A stretch of DNA of 64,000 nucleotides from Thiobacillus thioparus DSM 505 (GTDB lineage Bacteria; Pseudomonadota; Gammaproteobacteria; Burkholderiales; Thiobacillaceae), in assembly GCF_000373385.1 (NCBI RefSeq), contig NZ_KB891316.1, positions 248,001-312,000 of the forward strand, in the 5' to 3' direction. The notes below the pieces were generated by a model that was not told the origin of the DNA, did not search any database, and saw only the letters and a program-made list of their open reading frames with translations. Made by a program: the position numbers and the translations under genes. This document shows positions 32,241-41,086 of the stretch, piece by piece. How positions within the stretch are numbered: the first letter of the stretch is position 1; each line of letters starts with the position of its first letter.

Positions 32241-32261
32241 GGCGCTGCCTATGGCAGCGCC
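32241..32261 (-). terminator. Rho-independent terminator after the cytochrome pair
   Basis: GGCGCTGCC, TAT, GGCAGCGCC forms a perfect 9-bp stem. Read on the minus strand it is followed by TTTCTATTTC, fitting the end of the two cytochrome genes that finish at 32285. On the plus strand it is followed by CTTTT, so it may work both ways. Confidence 0.8.
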
Positions 32262-32284
32262 CTTTTCCTGTCCATACCGCCAAA

Positions 32285-32608
32285 TCAATACTTCAGGGTC
32301 AGCCCCTTCTGCTGGGAAAAGTACGTGGCCAGATCCTGCATGTCGGTATCGGACAGGGCTTGCACCTGGCCACCCATGATGGGGTTCTTGCGTACGCCGA
32401 TCTTGTATTCGTGCAGGGCCTGAAGGAGATAATCGCGGTGCTGGCCGGCCAGTTTGGGGAAGCTCGTCACGGTGCTATTGCCGTCCGGGCCATGGCAGGC
32501 AGCGCAGGTGGTGGATTTGGCCTTGCCGGCCTCGTAGTCGCCGGCGGCGTGCGCCGGAAACGAGGCGGCCAGCGCGGCGGTGGTGAGGATGAGCAGCGTT
32601 GTTTTCAT
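32285..32608 (-). CDS. Periplasmic c-type cytochrome (c553/c4-like)
   Basis: A 107-residue monoheme cytochrome. A signal peptide ends at SFPAHA, the heme-binding motif is CAACH (about residues 34-38), and the axial Met is most likely in NPIMGGQV. The C-terminal DMQDLATYFSQQKG helix is typical of class I cytochromes. It carries electrons in the periplasm, partner unknown. It lies 10 nt downstream of a second similar cytochrome, so both are probably on one transcript. Confidence 0.87.
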   Translation of the reverse strand: MKTTLLILTTAALAASFPAHAAGDYEAGKAKSTTCAACHGPDGNSTVTSFPKLAGQHRDYLLQALHEYKIGVRKNPIMGGQVQALSDTDMQDLATYFSQQKGLTLKY

Positions 32609-32618
32609 GTGTCTCTCC

Positions 32619-32954
32619 TCAGTTGGCCGGGCCGGTGTACGACGATTCGTAATAGGCCGCGAGATCTTCCATGTCCTGTTCGGACAGGCTGCTTGCGATG
32701 CTCTTCATGCCAGGATGGCTGCGTTCGCCACCCTTGTAGGCCTTGAGCGCAGCCACGATGTACTCCGCGTGCTGCCCGCCGAGCATGGGGACGCTGTACA
32801 CATAGGGATAAGCGGTACGCCACCCGGGAATGCCATGACAACCGGCACACATTGAGGTCTTGAGTTGCCCGGCCTTGGGGTCGCCCGCTGCCTGAACCGG
32901 CACGGCCAACACCAGCAGCACGGACGCGAACAGCGTCTTCGTGATGAGTTTCAT
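32619..32954 (-). CDS. Periplasmic c-type cytochrome
   Basis: A 111-residue monoheme cytochrome with a signal peptide ending VQA-AGD. Heme motif CAGCH, and Met in HPGMKSIASSLSEQDMEDLAAYY as likely axial ligand. The segment GIPGWRTAYPYVYSVPMLGGQHAEYIV is longer than in its neighbour. The two cytochromes share an overall plan (KAG...C-x2-CH...LGGQH.EY...AL..YK) and look like an old duplication. The 237 bp upstream, towards the nuclease gene, are AT-richer than average and should hold the promoter. Confidence 0.87.
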   Translation of the reverse strand: MKLITKTLFASVLLVLAVPVQAAGDPKAGQLKTSMCAGCHGIPGWRTAYPYVYSVPMLGGQHAEYIVAALKAYKGGERSHPGMKSIASSLSEQDMEDLAAYYESSYTGPAN

Positions 32955-33191
32955 CTTCCTCGCTCTCTCTGGTTGAGTTGTCGTTGTGGTCCCCGTCTGA
33001 CGCAGGGCTGCGCCCGATTATAAAACCGGACAGGTGGCCTGATGACGGTTCGGGTCCTAAAAAATCCTTTTATGACAGGCAGTTATAACGTTATTCGCTA
33101 ATATGCTTCTAAACCGTAGGGTTGATGCCGAGCGCAATCCACAGAGAGACTCGCCCGCTATTTCCGCGGCAACCGGCATAGTGCGCCGCGT

Positions 33192-33704
33192 CTAGAAACG
33201 GTTGTGATCTCTTTTGGGATGCGTTCGCCGCCACTCCCACGGCGGCGCCGGCGCCGCGCCCTGCCAGAGCCCGCGCTGGTCCAGGCGCGCCTGGCGCTGC
33301 GCCTTCGCCAGTTCAGCAGCGCGCCGGGAACGCGTGGCGGCCCAGGCGAAACCGGATTGCACCAATTCCGTTCCGACCTCGTGTCCCGCCACATGAATGT
33401 GTGCGATCGTGCGGCCATAGACGTCGGTCGCGACCGCGGTCACCGCCACCCGCCGATTCAGCACGCGCGCCGCCAGTTCGCGCGTGGCTGCGTCTCCATA
33501 AGGCTGGTCCGTTTCCGGTGCATCGATGTCGGCAAGGCGGACTTTCAGGAAGGTGCGTCCTGATGTATGGGCATGATCAGGTTTGAACAGGACGGTATCG
33601 CCGTCGACGACCACGATGACGACGCCGTGCATCGTCTCGGCTTGCGCAGGCGGGGCAGCCGCCCAGGCCAGACACAGCAGGGACAGCACCAACCCGCGTC
33701 TCAC
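33192..33704 (-). CDS. Secreted thermonuclease-family (SNase-like) protein
   Basis: A 170-residue protein. GTG at 33704 gives a clean signal peptide (MRRGLVLSLLCLAWAAAPPAQA) and overlaps the recN stop as GTGA. The SNase fold shows DGDTVLFK, VRLADIDAPETDQPYG and YGRTIAHIHVAG, supplying the calcium Asp, catalytic Arg and Glu, and second Arg of staphylococcal nuclease. It should hydrolyse nucleic acid outside the cytoplasm. The pairing with recN is probably positional. The C-terminus is basic. Confidence 0.82.
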   Translation of the reverse strand: MRRGLVLSLLCLAWAAAPPAQAETMHGVVIVVVDGDTVLFKPDHAHTSGRTFLKVRLADIDAPETDQPYGDAATRELAARVLNRRVAVTAVATDVYGRTIAHIHVAGHEVGTELVQSGFAWAATRSRRAAELAKAQRQARLDQRGLWQGAAPAPPWEWRRTHPKRDHNRF

Positions 33705-35356
33705 CCGGCGAGCATCTCCGCGGCATGCTGCCGGGTGGTGGCGGTAATCTTGAGGCCCCCCAGCATGCGCGCGATCTCTTCCACGCGTGCGTCCGCATCG
33801 AGGACGGCGATATTGGACGAGACGAAACGACCGTTCGCCTGCTTGGCCACCCGCAGATGCTGCGTACCGCGCGCCGCCACCTGCGGCAGGTGCGTGATGA
33901 CCAGCACCTGGCGGGTCTCGCCCAGCTTGGCCAGCCGGCGGCCCACGGCTTCGGCCACGCTGCCGCCGATGCCGACGTCGACCTCGTCGAAGATCAGCGT
34001 TGGCACGCCGGCCACGCCCGACAGCGCGGTCTGGATCGCCAGGCTGATGCGCGACAGTTCGCCGCCCGAGGCCACCTTGCCCAGCGGCCCCGGCGGCAGG
34101 CCGGGATGGCTTGCAGCGAGAAAGCTTACGTCTTCCAGCCCGTGCGCGCGTGGCTCGCTGACCGGCTGCAGGACGATGTCCAGATGCCCGCCGGCGAGCG
34201 CGAGCTCGTGCATCGCCGCCGTCACCTGTTTCGACAGCGCGGCGGCGGCCTTGCGGCGCTGCGCGCCGAGCTGCTTCGCTTCGGTCTGGTACTGCGCGAA
34301 AGCGGCATCCTCGGCCGCCTGCAGCGCATCGAGGTCGTCGCTGGCGGTCAGCTCGACCAGCCGTGCCTGATAACCCTCGAGCAGGCCGGCCAGCGCGTCC
34401 GGCTGCACACGATGCTTGCGCGCCAGGCGATGCATGTCGCCGAGCACGCGGTCGAGTTCGGCGAGCCGTTCGGGATCGAGATTCAGGTGATCGGCATAGC
34501 GGCGCAATGCATGCACAGCCTCGCCCAGATTGGCGCTGGCCGAGTTCAGCAGCGCGGCGACCTCCCCCAGGCTGCCGTCCACCGCCTGCATGGCGTCGAG
34601 CCGCGCGCACATTTCACCGAGACGGCTCGACAGCGCCCCCTCGCCCTCGTCCAGCCCCTGGATCAGTGCCTGCCCGCCTTCGATCAGCGTGGTGACATGC
34701 GCCAGCCGCGCGTGTTGGGCCTGGATCTCGTCCCAGCGTGCGAGGTCGTCGCCCAGCGCGCGCAGTTCCTCCACGGCAAGGTGCAAACCTTCGCGCTCGA
34801 TCTGCCGCGCCTGGCTGTGGGTTTCGGCATCCTGGCGACGTTGCCGCGCGGCCTGCCAGGCATGCCAGGCCGCACTCACGGCGGCGGACAGCGCCTGCGC
34901 ACCGGCATAGGCGTCGAGCACCTCGCGCTGGGCCTGTGGGCGCAGCAGGGCGTGGTGCGCATGCTGGCCGTGGATGTCGAGCAGATATTCGGCCGCGTCC
35001 TTCAACTGCGACAACGGCGCCGCGCTACCGTTGATGAACGCGCGCGAACGTCCGCCGGCCTCGATGACGCGTCGCAGGATCAGCGTGCCGCCATCCGACG
35101 CGAAGCCGGCTTCGTCGAGCCAGGCAGCCAGAGTCGGCACCCCCTCGATCGCGAATTCAGCGGCAATTTCGGCGCGCGGCGTCCCGCTGCGTACCACTCC
35201 GCCTTCGGCGCGGTCGCCCAGTGCCAGCGCCAGCGCATCGACCAGAATGGACTTGCCGGCGCCGGTCTCGCCGGTCAGAACGGTCAACCCCGGCGCAAAA
35301 TCGAGCTCGACTGATTCGACCAGCAGGTAGTTGCGAATGGAGAGATGGACGAGCAT
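33701..35356 (-). CDS. recN: DNA repair protein RecN
   Basis: A 551-residue SMC-like ATPase, matching E. coli RecN (553). The Walker A is TGETGAGKSILVDAL near residue 30, long coiled arms occupy the middle, and the C-terminal half has LGKVASGGELSRISLAIQ (signature) and TLIFDEVDVGIGG (Walker B). RecN holds broken DNA ends together during recombinational repair. Start MLVHLSIRNYLLVE is the family N-terminus; the longer upstream frame overlaps nadK and is spurious. It follows nadK by 19 nt. Confidence 0.96.
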   Translation of the reverse strand: MLVHLSIRNYLLVESVELDFAPGLTVLTGETGAGKSILVDALALALGDRAEGGVVRSGTPRAEIAAEFAIEGVPTLAAWLDEAGFASDGGTLILRRVIEAGGRSRAFINGSAAPLSQLKDAAEYLLDIHGQHAHHALLRPQAQREVLDAYAGAQALSAAVSAAWHAWQAARQRRQDAETHSQARQIEREGLHLAVEELRALGDDLARWDEIQAQHARLAHVTTLIEGGQALIQGLDEGEGALSSRLGEMCARLDAMQAVDGSLGEVAALLNSASANLGEAVHALRRYADHLNLDPERLAELDRVLGDMHRLARKHRVQPDALAGLLEGYQARLVELTASDDLDALQAAEDAAFAQYQTEAKQLGAQRRKAAAALSKQVTAAMHELALAGGHLDIVLQPVSEPRAHGLEDVSFLAASHPGLPPGPLGKVASGGELSRISLAIQTALSGVAGVPTLIFDEVDVGIGGSVAEAVGRRLAKLGETRQVLVITHLPQVAARGTQHLRVAKQANGRFVSSNIAVLDADARVEEIARMLGGLKITATTRQHAAEMLAG

Positions 35357-35375
35357 GGAATGCGCGGTCCGGGCG

Positions 35376-36248
35376 CTAGAGTTTCTTGCCCCAGTGCAGC
35401 TTCTGCCGCAGGGTATCGTAGTAGCTGTAGGAGTGGGGGTGCAGCAGCGTGACCGGGCGGCTGGCGCGGGTGATCCACACGTGGTCGCCGCTGAGGAGGT
35501 CGAAATAATGCTGGCCGTCGAAGTGCACGCGTGCATCGTCGGCATAGGTGAGATGGATTTCGATGCGCGAATGGCTGCTGACCACGATCGGGCGCGCCGA
35601 CAGGGTATGCGGGCAGATCGGTACCAACGCCACGGCTTCGAGCGTCGGATGCACGATGGGGCCGCCGGCCGACAGCGCATACGCGGTGGTGCCGGTCGGG
35701 CTGGTGACGACCAGGCCGTCGGCACGCTGACTGTAGACGAACTCGCTGTTGATGGCGATTTCCAGATCGATCAGGCGGCCCGAGCCGCCCTTGCCCACCA
35801 CGACGTCGTTGAACGCCGTGGCCTCGAACACAAGTTCGCCCCCACGGCGAACCTGCCCGTTCAGCAGGATGCGCTCCTCCGCCACGTACTGGCCGCTGAG
35901 AATCTCGGCAACGGCATCGAACATGTGATCGACCGTGATGTCGGTGAGAAAACCCAGCCGCCCCTGGTTGATGCCGATCAGCGGCGCGCCGTTCGGCGCC
36001 AGTTCGCGCGCGATCGACAGCATGGTGCCGTCGCCGCCCAGTACCACCACGACATCGCTTTCGGTCGCCAGGTCGTGCAGATTGCGCGTGGGGAAGTCCG
36101 TGATCCCGAAATGTTCTGCCGTCTGGCAGGCCAACAGGGCCTCGTGCCCACGCGCCTGAAGGAATTCCGCCAGTGCCCGAACCGAGGCTTCCATGCCCTG
36201 ATTGTCGTATTTGCCGACCAGGCCGACAGTGTGGAAAGGGATTTGCAT
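35376..36248 (-). CDS. nadK: NAD kinase
   Basis: A 290-residue enzyme making NADP+ from NAD+ and ATP. GGDGTML (near residue 72) is the NAD kinase signature that includes the catalytic Asp, and VVTSPTGTTAYALSAGGPIVHP is the second conserved block. The N-terminus HTVGLVGKYDNQGMEASV is family-typical. No ribosome-binding site is visible; a TATAAT element on the minus strand (36257-36262) ends only 8 nt before the ATG, pointing to a very short leader. Order nadK-recN divergent from hrcA is common in betaproteobacteria. Confidence 0.96.
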   Translation of the reverse strand: MQIPFHTVGLVGKYDNQGMEASVRALAEFLQARGHEALLACQTAEHFGITDFPTRNLHDLATESDVVVVLGGDGTMLSIARELAPNGAPLIGINQGRLGFLTDITVDHMFDAVAEILSGQYVAEERILLNGQVRRGGELVFEATAFNDVVVGKGGSGRLIDLEIAINSEFVYSQRADGLVVTSPTGTTAYALSAGGPIVHPTLEAVALVPICPHTLSARPIVVSSHSRIEIHLTYADDARVHFDGQHYFDLLSGDHVWITRASRPVTLLHPHSYSYYDTLRQKLHWGKKL

Positions 36249-36256
36249 GAGGGGCG

Positions 36257-36340
36257 ATTATAAGGGGTGAGCAGTGAGCGGTGAGCGGTAAGCGGGAATT
36301 CCGTTCACCGTTCACCGCTCACTGCTCACCCCTATATAAT
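36257..36340. promoter_or_regulatory. Mirrored divergent promoters on a heptad-repeat palindrome (nadK / hrcA)
   Basis: The core is a 69-bp near-perfect palindrome (36264-36332) whose arms are tandem 7-mers of the type GTGAGCG (four units on the left, their complements on the right). The outer 21 bp match perfectly. Each arm ends at a TATAAT: minus strand 36257-36262 for nadK, plus strand 36335-36340 for hrcA. TTCACC (36311-36316) lies 18 bp before the hrcA -10 and could be a -35 element. The element is not CIRCE, the usual HrcA operator. Confidence 0.7.
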
Positions 36341-36346
36341 CAACTC

Positions 36347-37363
36347 ATGCTCAACGACCGCGCCCGCATCCTGCTGAAAACCCTGGTAGAACGCTACATC
36401 AGCGAAGGAGAACCCGTCGGCTCGCGCACCCTGTCGAAGCATGCCGGGCTGGACCTGTCGCCCGCCAGCATCCGCAACATCATGGCCGACCTTGAGGAAA
36501 TGGGCTTCGTCACCAGCCCGCACACCTCGGCCGGACGCATCCCGACGCCGCGCGGCTACCGTTTCTTCGTCGACACCCTGCTGACCGTGCGCCCCCTGGC
36601 GCAAGTCGAGGTCAACCAGCTCGAACACAGCCTGACCTCGTCCGACCCGCAGCGGCTGATGACCGCGGCCTCCACCCTGCTGTCCGATCTCAGCCGGTTT
36701 GCCGGACTGGTGATGACGCCGCGCCGCAGCCCGGCCTTCCGTCAGATCGAGTTTCTCAGCCTGTCGGACAAGCGCATCCTGCTCATCATCGTCACGATGG
36801 AAGGCGAGGTCGAAAACCGCGTCATCGTCACCGAGCAGCCCTACAGCGCCTCGGCGCTCACCGAGGCGGCCAACTACTTCAACCAGAATTTCGCCGGCCA
36901 CAGCTTCGACCAGGTGCGCAGCAAGCTGCGCGACGAACTCGGCCGCATGCGCGACGACATCACCCAACTGATGGCGGCAGCGGTGGACGCCGGCAGCCAG
37001 GCGCACGACGCCAGCCAGGACAACGTGGTGGTGTCCGGCAGCCGCAAGCTGCTCGACGTGCAGGATCTCTCCAGCAACATGGGCAGCCTGCGCCGCCTGT
37101 TCGACGCCTTCGAGAAGAAGACCGGCCTGCTGCAACTACTCGACCAGTCGCGCACCGCCGCCGGCGTGCAGATTTTCATCGGCGGCGAGTCCGAACTGCT
37201 GCCGCTCGACGAATGCAGCCTGGTCACCGCGCCCTACTCGGTCGACGGCCAGGTGGTCGGCACGCTCGGCGTCGTCGGTCCCACCCGCATGGCCTACGAG
37301 CGCGTGGTGCCGATCGTCGACGTCACCGCCAAACTGCTATCCAGCGCGCTATCCCATCACTGA
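36347..37363 (+). CDS. hrcA: Heat-inducible repressor HrcA
   Basis: A 338-residue repressor of chaperone genes. The winged-helix N-terminus ([27 protein letters not shown], then [18 protein letters not shown]) and [20 protein letters not shown] are the HrcA signature; the GAF-like core and C-terminal [15 protein letters not shown] follow. It binds CIRCE elements near groE/dnaK and needs GroEL for activity. The start is set by homology: ATG 36347 lies 6 nt after a TATAAT with no ribosome-binding site. Its stop overlaps the hemH ATG by one base. Confidence 0.96.
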   Translation: MLNDRARILLKTLVERYISEGEPVGSRTLSKHAGLDLSPASIRNIMADLEEMGFVTSPHTSAGRIPTPRGYRFFVDTLLTVRPLAQVEVNQLEHSLTSSDPQRLMTAASTLLSDLSRFAGLVMTPRRSPAFRQIEFLSLSDKRILLIIVTMEGEVENRVIVTEQPYSASALTEAANYFNQNFAGHSFDQVRSKLRDELGRMRDDITQLMAAAVDAGSQAHDASQDNVVVSGSRKLLDVQDLSSNMGSLRRLFDAFEKKTGLLQLLDQSRTAAGVQIFIGGESELLPLDECSLVTAPYSVDGQVVGTLGVVGPTRMAYERVVPIVDVTAKLLSSALSHH

Positions 37364-38466
37364 TGTCCTATCTCAAAGAGCCCGGGTCTCCCCACGGCCA
37401 GCTGTTCAGAACCGGTATCCTGCTGGTCAACCTCGGCACCCCCGAAGCACCGACACCCAAGGCGCTGCGCACCTACCTCAAGGAATTCCTGTCCGACCCG
37501 CGCGTAGTGGAGATTCCACGCGCCGTGTGGTGGCTGATTCTCAATGGCATCATCCTCAACACCCGGCCGAAAAAATCCGCTGCGAAATATGCCGCAATCT
37601 GGACCCCGGACGGCTCGCCGCTGAAGGTGCACACCGAGAAACAGGCCAAGCTGCTCAAAGGCTGGCTGGGCGAACGGATCGCCAGCCCGTTCATGGTCGA
37701 CTACGCGATGCGCTATGGCCAGCCGTCGATTCCCGACACACTGGCGCGGATGAAAGCCGCCGGCTGCGACCGCATCCTCATCCTGCCTGCATACCCGCAG
37801 TACGCCGCCTCCAGCACCGCCACCGCATTCGACGCCGCGTTCACCTGGCTGCAGAAAGTCCGCACCCAGCCGGCCCTGCGCACACTCAAGCATTATCACG
37901 ACCACCCCGCCTACATCCACGCGCTGGCCACCAACATCCGCGACTACTGGCAGATGCACGGCCGTCCCGACCTGCTGCTGCTGAGCTTTCACGGCGTGCC
38001 GCGCTACACGCTGGAGAAGGGCGATCCCTATCACTGCGAATGCCAGAAGACCGGTCGCCTGCTGACCGAAGCGCTCGGACTCGACCCGAAGCAGGTTCGC
38101 CTCACCTTCCAGTCGCGCTTCGGCCGCGCCGAATGGATCAAGCCCTACACCGACAGGACGCTGGACGAACTCGGGCGCGCCGGTACCTGTCGGGTCGACG
38201 TGGTTGCGCCAGGCTTCACTGCCGACTGCCTGGAAACCCTCGAAGAACTGGCGATGGAAGGCCGCGCCACCTTCCTCGCGGCGGGCGGCAAGGCATTCCA
38301 CTACATCCCCGCGCTCAACGAGCATCCGCAATGGATCGATGCGCTCGGCCATATCGCACTGGAGAACCTGGGCGGCTGGATCGCTGACACCTGGGACCGC
38401 GATGCCGACGAGCAGGCGCGCCAAGCCGGCAAGAACCGCGCGCTGGCCATGGGCGCGCGCAGCTAG
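37363..38466 (+). CDS. hemH: Ferrochelatase
   Basis: A 367-residue enzyme inserting Fe2+ into protoporphyrin IX, the last step of heme synthesis. Visible motifs are [64 protein letters not shown] (metal-binding His) and [17 protein letters not shown]. It is long at the C-terminus. It overlaps hrcA by one base, so heme output may be tied to the hrcA transcript. A clear terminator follows. Confidence 0.96.
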   Translation: MSYLKEPGSPHGQLFRTGILLVNLGTPEAPTPKALRTYLKEFLSDPRVVEIPRAVWWLILNGIILNTRPKKSAAKYAAIWTPDGSPLKVHTEKQAKLLKGWLGERIASPFMVDYAMRYGQPSIPDTLARMKAAGCDRILILPAYPQYAASSTATAFDAAFTWLQKVRTQPALRTLKHYHDHPAYIHALATNIRDYWQMHGRPDLLLLSFHGVPRYTLEKGDPYHCECQKTGRLLTEALGLDPKQVRLTFQSRFGRAEWIKPYTDRTLDELGRAGTCRVDVVAPGFTADCLETLEELAMEGRATFLAAGGKAFHYIPALNEHPQWIDALGHIALENLGGWIADTWDRDADEQARQAGKNRALAMGARS

Positions 38467-38495
38467 ACACGAACTGTTCGACACGCATGAACACG

Positions 38496-38520
38496 AACGG
38501 GGCCGCGGCCCCGTTTTTTT
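38496..38520 (+). terminator. Rho-independent terminator of hrcA-hemH
   Basis: AACGGGGCCGCGGCCCCGTT is a perfect 20-nt palindrome followed directly by a T run ending at 38520. It is the clearest intrinsic terminator in the window. Confidence 0.93.
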
Positions 38521-38655
38521 ATTGCGCATCTGCCTTCTTCAGCGCGTTGCCGGATGTATCCGCATTTCGGAATCAAAGACGGTGGTTGTCGCCGAACGGA
38601 TTGATGACTATTTTTAAGTCATCCAGACGGATACTTTCAATTCAGGAGAATGGGC

Positions 38656-38967
38656 ATGACTGAAACACCTAAAATGAATCATCTGATCCAGCAGCACATC
38701 CTCGAACACGAAATGCGTCTGAGGCATGTGGATACCCTGCTCGAACGCGCCCAGCATGGGATTGCCAAGGCGGGAAACAGCGACGTGACGACGCGGTTGG
38801 CAAGCGCAAAGACGGAGCGCGACAAACTCTCCAGCCAGGTCGAAGCATACAAACAGCGTCCCGTGGGGCAATGGTCCGAAGCCGAATTCGAAAACAAGGG
38901 CCCCATGATCGTCTGGGATACCCTGGCCCAGCAGCTGGAAAAACTGGTCGAACGCATGGAACACTAG
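38656..38967 (+). CDS. Small coiled-coil hypothetical protein
   Basis: A 103-residue soluble, mainly helical protein (HILEHEMRLRHVDTLLERAQHG, then RLASAKTERDKLSSQVEAYKQ) with a C-terminal amphipathic helix (VWDTLAQQLEKLVERMEH). No family recognised. ATG 38656 is preferred because the AGGAGA ribosome-binding site lies 6-11 bases upstream; the earlier ATG at 38650 is too close to it. Flanked by the hemH terminator and the convergent yjdM; it seems to be its own unit. Confidence 0.65.
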   Translation: MTETPKMNHLIQQHILEHEMRLRHVDTLLERAQHGIAKAGNSDVTTRLASAKTERDKLSSQVEAYKQRPVGQWSEAEFENKGPMIVWDTLAQQLEKLVERMEH

Positions 38968-39014
38968 ACCTGCCGCACACTACACCCAACAGGTTCCATG
39001 TACGGTAGACAATG

Positions 39015-39353
39015 CTAGGCCTTCTTCACGAACGCCGACTTCAGCTGCATCGCCCCGACGCCATCGATCTTGCAGTCGATGTCGTGGTCGCCCTCGACAA
39101 GGCGGATGTTCTTCACCTTGGTCCCCACCTTGACGACCAGCGACGAGCCTTTCACCTTCAAGTCCTTGATCACCGTCACCGTGTCGCCGTCCGCCAACAC
39201 GTTGCCGTTGGCGTCGCGCACGATCTTTGCCTCGTCGGCTGCTGCTGACGCATCCTTGCTCCATTCATGCGCACATTCCGGGCACACGTACTGGGTGCCG
39301 TCCTCGTACGTAAATTCGGAGCCGCACTGGGGACACTTGGGCAAACCATTCAT
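39015..39353 (-). CDS. yjdM: Zinc-ribbon protein YjdM (PhnA family)
   Basis: A 112-residue protein with an N-terminal zinc ribbon, CPQCG...CPECAHEW (residues 7-27), and the C-terminal PhnA domain ([27 protein letters not shown]...[11 protein letters not shown]). It is called alkylphosphonate-utilisation protein in old annotations, but YjdM is not the phosphonoacetate hydrolase and its true role is unclear. It stands alone. Confidence 0.9.
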   Translation of the reverse strand: MNGLPKCPQCGSEFTYEDGTQYVCPECAHEWSKDASAAADEAKIVRDANGNVLADGDTVTVIKDLKVKGSSLVVKVGTKVKNIRLVEGDHDIDCKIDGVGAMQLKSAFVKKA

Positions 39354-39431
39354 GCTGTACGCCCTTGCGGAGTTGCATTACTGTCAATTACATTCATTCG
39401 GTTTTCCTTGAAATTTCAATTGGCCGGCATT

Positions 39432-39674
39432 TCACGCCGTCTTATCCGCATCCAGCGCGTCGTTCCAGATGTCGTAAGGCCCTTTCGGCCGCGGAACCAG
39501 CGTCAGCAGCAAGGAGAGATCGGAATACACGTCCGCCGGGAATCCCTGGCGACCGCCCCGGCTGTCCACCAGCAAGGCTTGCAGTTGAGCGAAACAGGTG
39601 GGCGATCCCCAGAACGCCACGATCTCGGGGACCAGGCGAGGAAACAGTTCTTCAAGCGGGCTTAGATCGGACAT
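39432..39674 (-). CDS. Hypothetical protein
   Basis: An 80-residue soluble protein (MSDLSPLEELFPRLVPEIVAFW...). It has a helical front half, one Cys, and a PADVYSDLSLLLTLVPRPKGPYDIWND tail. No family or motif recognised. The ATG at 39674 is chosen for its GGGAG ribosome-binding site; the frame continues upstream into the folA downstream region without support. Lies 76 nt after folA on the same strand, so it may be on the thyA-folA transcript. Confidence 0.6.
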   Translation of the reverse strand: MSDLSPLEELFPRLVPEIVAFWGSPTCFAQLQALLVDSRGGRQGFPADVYSDLSLLLTLVPRPKGPYDIWNDALDADKTA

Positions 39675-39750
39675 GACTTGCTCCCTTTCCATTGATGCAA
39701 CGTTCACTGCATGACACGGGACAGCCTGAGCAAGGTGAAGATACCTCCGC

Positions 39751-40251
39751 TTACCCCCGCTCGTACACCACGAAATCAAACCGCAGCGCATCGCCCTTCA
39801 CGCCGGTGTGCGACTCGCGCGAGACTTCCCTGAACGCGCTGCGGTCGTAGTCGGGAAACCAGGCGTCGCCCTGCGCGTCGATGTCCACTTCGGTCAGGTA
39901 CAGACGGTCGGCGAGCGGGATGACCTGCGCATAGAGTTCGGCGCCGCCGATGAAGAAGACTTCGTCAGCGTCCTCACACAGCGCAATCGCGGCAGGAATG
40001 GAGTCGGCGACGAGGCAGCCGTCCCTGCGGTAGTCGACATTGCGGGTAATGACGATGTTGGTGCGTCCGGGCAGCGGGCGGCCGAGCGATTCGAAGGTCT
40101 TGCGGCCCATGAGGATGGGATGGTTGAGCGTCAAGGCCTTGAAGTGCGCAAGGTCCTCCGGCAGCCGCCAGGGCAGGCGGTTCTCGATGCCGATGACGCG
40201 ATTTCTGGCAAGCGCGGCGATGACGCTGACGCGCGGTTTGTTCTGGGCCAT
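39751..40251 (-). CDS. folA: Dihydrofolate reductase
   Basis: A 166-residue enzyme reducing dihydrofolate with NADPH. The N-terminal VSVIAALARNRVIGIENRLPWRLPEDLAHFK holds the active-site Asp-containing LPED segment; HPILMGRKTFESLGRPLPGRTNIVITRN and FFIGGAELYAQVIPLADRLYLTEVD are the cofactor-binding strands. ATG 40251 has a GGAGA ribosome-binding site; the GTG at 40266 is dismissed. It follows thyA by 28 bp, the usual thymidylate-cycle pairing. Confidence 0.96.
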   Translation of the reverse strand: MAQNKPRVSVIAALARNRVIGIENRLPWRLPEDLAHFKALTLNHPILMGRKTFESLGRPLPGRTNIVITRNVDYRRDGCLVADSIPAAIALCEDADEVFFIGGAELYAQVIPLADRLYLTEVDIDAQGDAWFPDYDRSAFREVSRESHTGVKGDALRFDFVVYERG

Positions 40252-40258
40252 GTTTTCT

Positions 40259-40280
40259 CCGCTCACTGCTTTCCGCTCAC
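40259..40280 (-). repeat. GTGAGCGG repeat between thyA and folA
   Basis: Minus strand GTGAGCGG, AAAGCA, GTGAGCGG: two copies of an 8-mer identical to units in the nadK/hrcA palindrome 4 kb away. It starts at the last base of the thyA stop codon. It looks like a dispersed intergenic repeat family. Confidence 0.5.
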
Positions 40281-41074
40281 TAAACTGCCACCGGCGCCTT
40301 GATTGCAGGATGCGGGTCGTAGCCGGCGAGCGTGAAGTCCTCGAAGCGGAAGCCGAAAATGTCCTTCACGTCGGGGTTCAGTGTCATGGTCGGCAGCGGG
40401 CGCGGCGCGCGACTCAACTGCTCGCGCGCCTGGTCGAGATGGTTGAGGTAGAGATGCGCGTCGCCGAGCGTGTGGACGAAGTCGCCGAGTCCCAGTCCTG
40501 TCACCTGCGCCATCATCATGGTCAGCAGCGCATAGCTGGCGATGTTGAACGGCACGCCTAGGAAGATGTCGGCGCTGCGCTGGTAGAGCTGACAACTCAG
40601 CTTGCCGTCGGCAACGTAGAACTGGAAGAAGGCGTGGCACGGTGCCAGCGCCATCCTGTCGAGGTCGGCGACGTTCCAGGCCGAGACGATGATGCGACGC
40701 GAATCGGGGTTGGTCTTGAGCGTCTTCACCACTTCGCTGATTTGATCAATCGTCCCGCCGTCGGGTTTGGGCCAGCTGCGCCACTGGTGGCCGTACACCG
40801 GGCCGAGGTTGCCGTTCTCGTCGGCCCATTCGTCCCAGATCGAGACGCCGTTTTCCTTCAGGTAGCGGATGTTGGTGTCGCCCTGCAGGAACCACAGCAG
40901 TTCGTGGATGATGGAACGCAGGTGGCATTTCTTGGTGGTGACGAGCGGGAAGCCTGCGGCGAGGTCGTAGCGCATCTGCCAGCCGAACACCGAGAAGGTG
41001 CCGGTGCCGGTGCGGTCGTCTTTGCGGGTGCCGTGCTCGAGCACGTGGCGCATCAGGTCGAGATAGGGTTTCAT
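40280..41074 (-). CDS. thyA: Thymidylate synthase
   Basis: A 264-residue enzyme, exactly the E. coli length, converting dUMP to dTMP with methylene-tetrahydrofolate. The catalytic Cys is in [14 protein letters not shown]; the folate/dUMP site motifs [57 protein letters not shown] and [13 protein letters not shown] are all intact. Its product dihydrofolate is recycled by the next gene, folA. Confidence 0.97.
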   Translation of the reverse strand: MKPYLDLMRHVLEHGTRKDDRTGTGTFSVFGWQMRYDLAAGFPLVTTKKCHLRSIIHELLWFLQGDTNIRYLKENGVSIWDEWADENGNLGPVYGHQWRSWPKPDGGTIDQISEVVKTLKTNPDSRRIIVSAWNVADLDRMALAPCHAFFQFYVADGKLSCQLYQRSADIFLGVPFNIASYALLTMMMAQVTGLGLGDFVHTLGDAHLYLNHLDQAREQLSRAPRPLPTMTLNPDVKDIFGFRFEDFTLAGYDPHPAIKAPVAV

Positions 41075-41086
41075 CGTGAGGTGGCG

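Noticed and set aside
36264-36332. Palindrome considered as a CIRCE element (HrcA operator)
   Set aside because: CIRCE is TTAGCACTC-N9-GAGTGCTAA; neither half is present. Only the position next to hrcA suggested it.
36264-36332. Palindrome considered as a rho-independent terminator
   Set aside because: It lies between divergent starts, not ends, and has no T tract.
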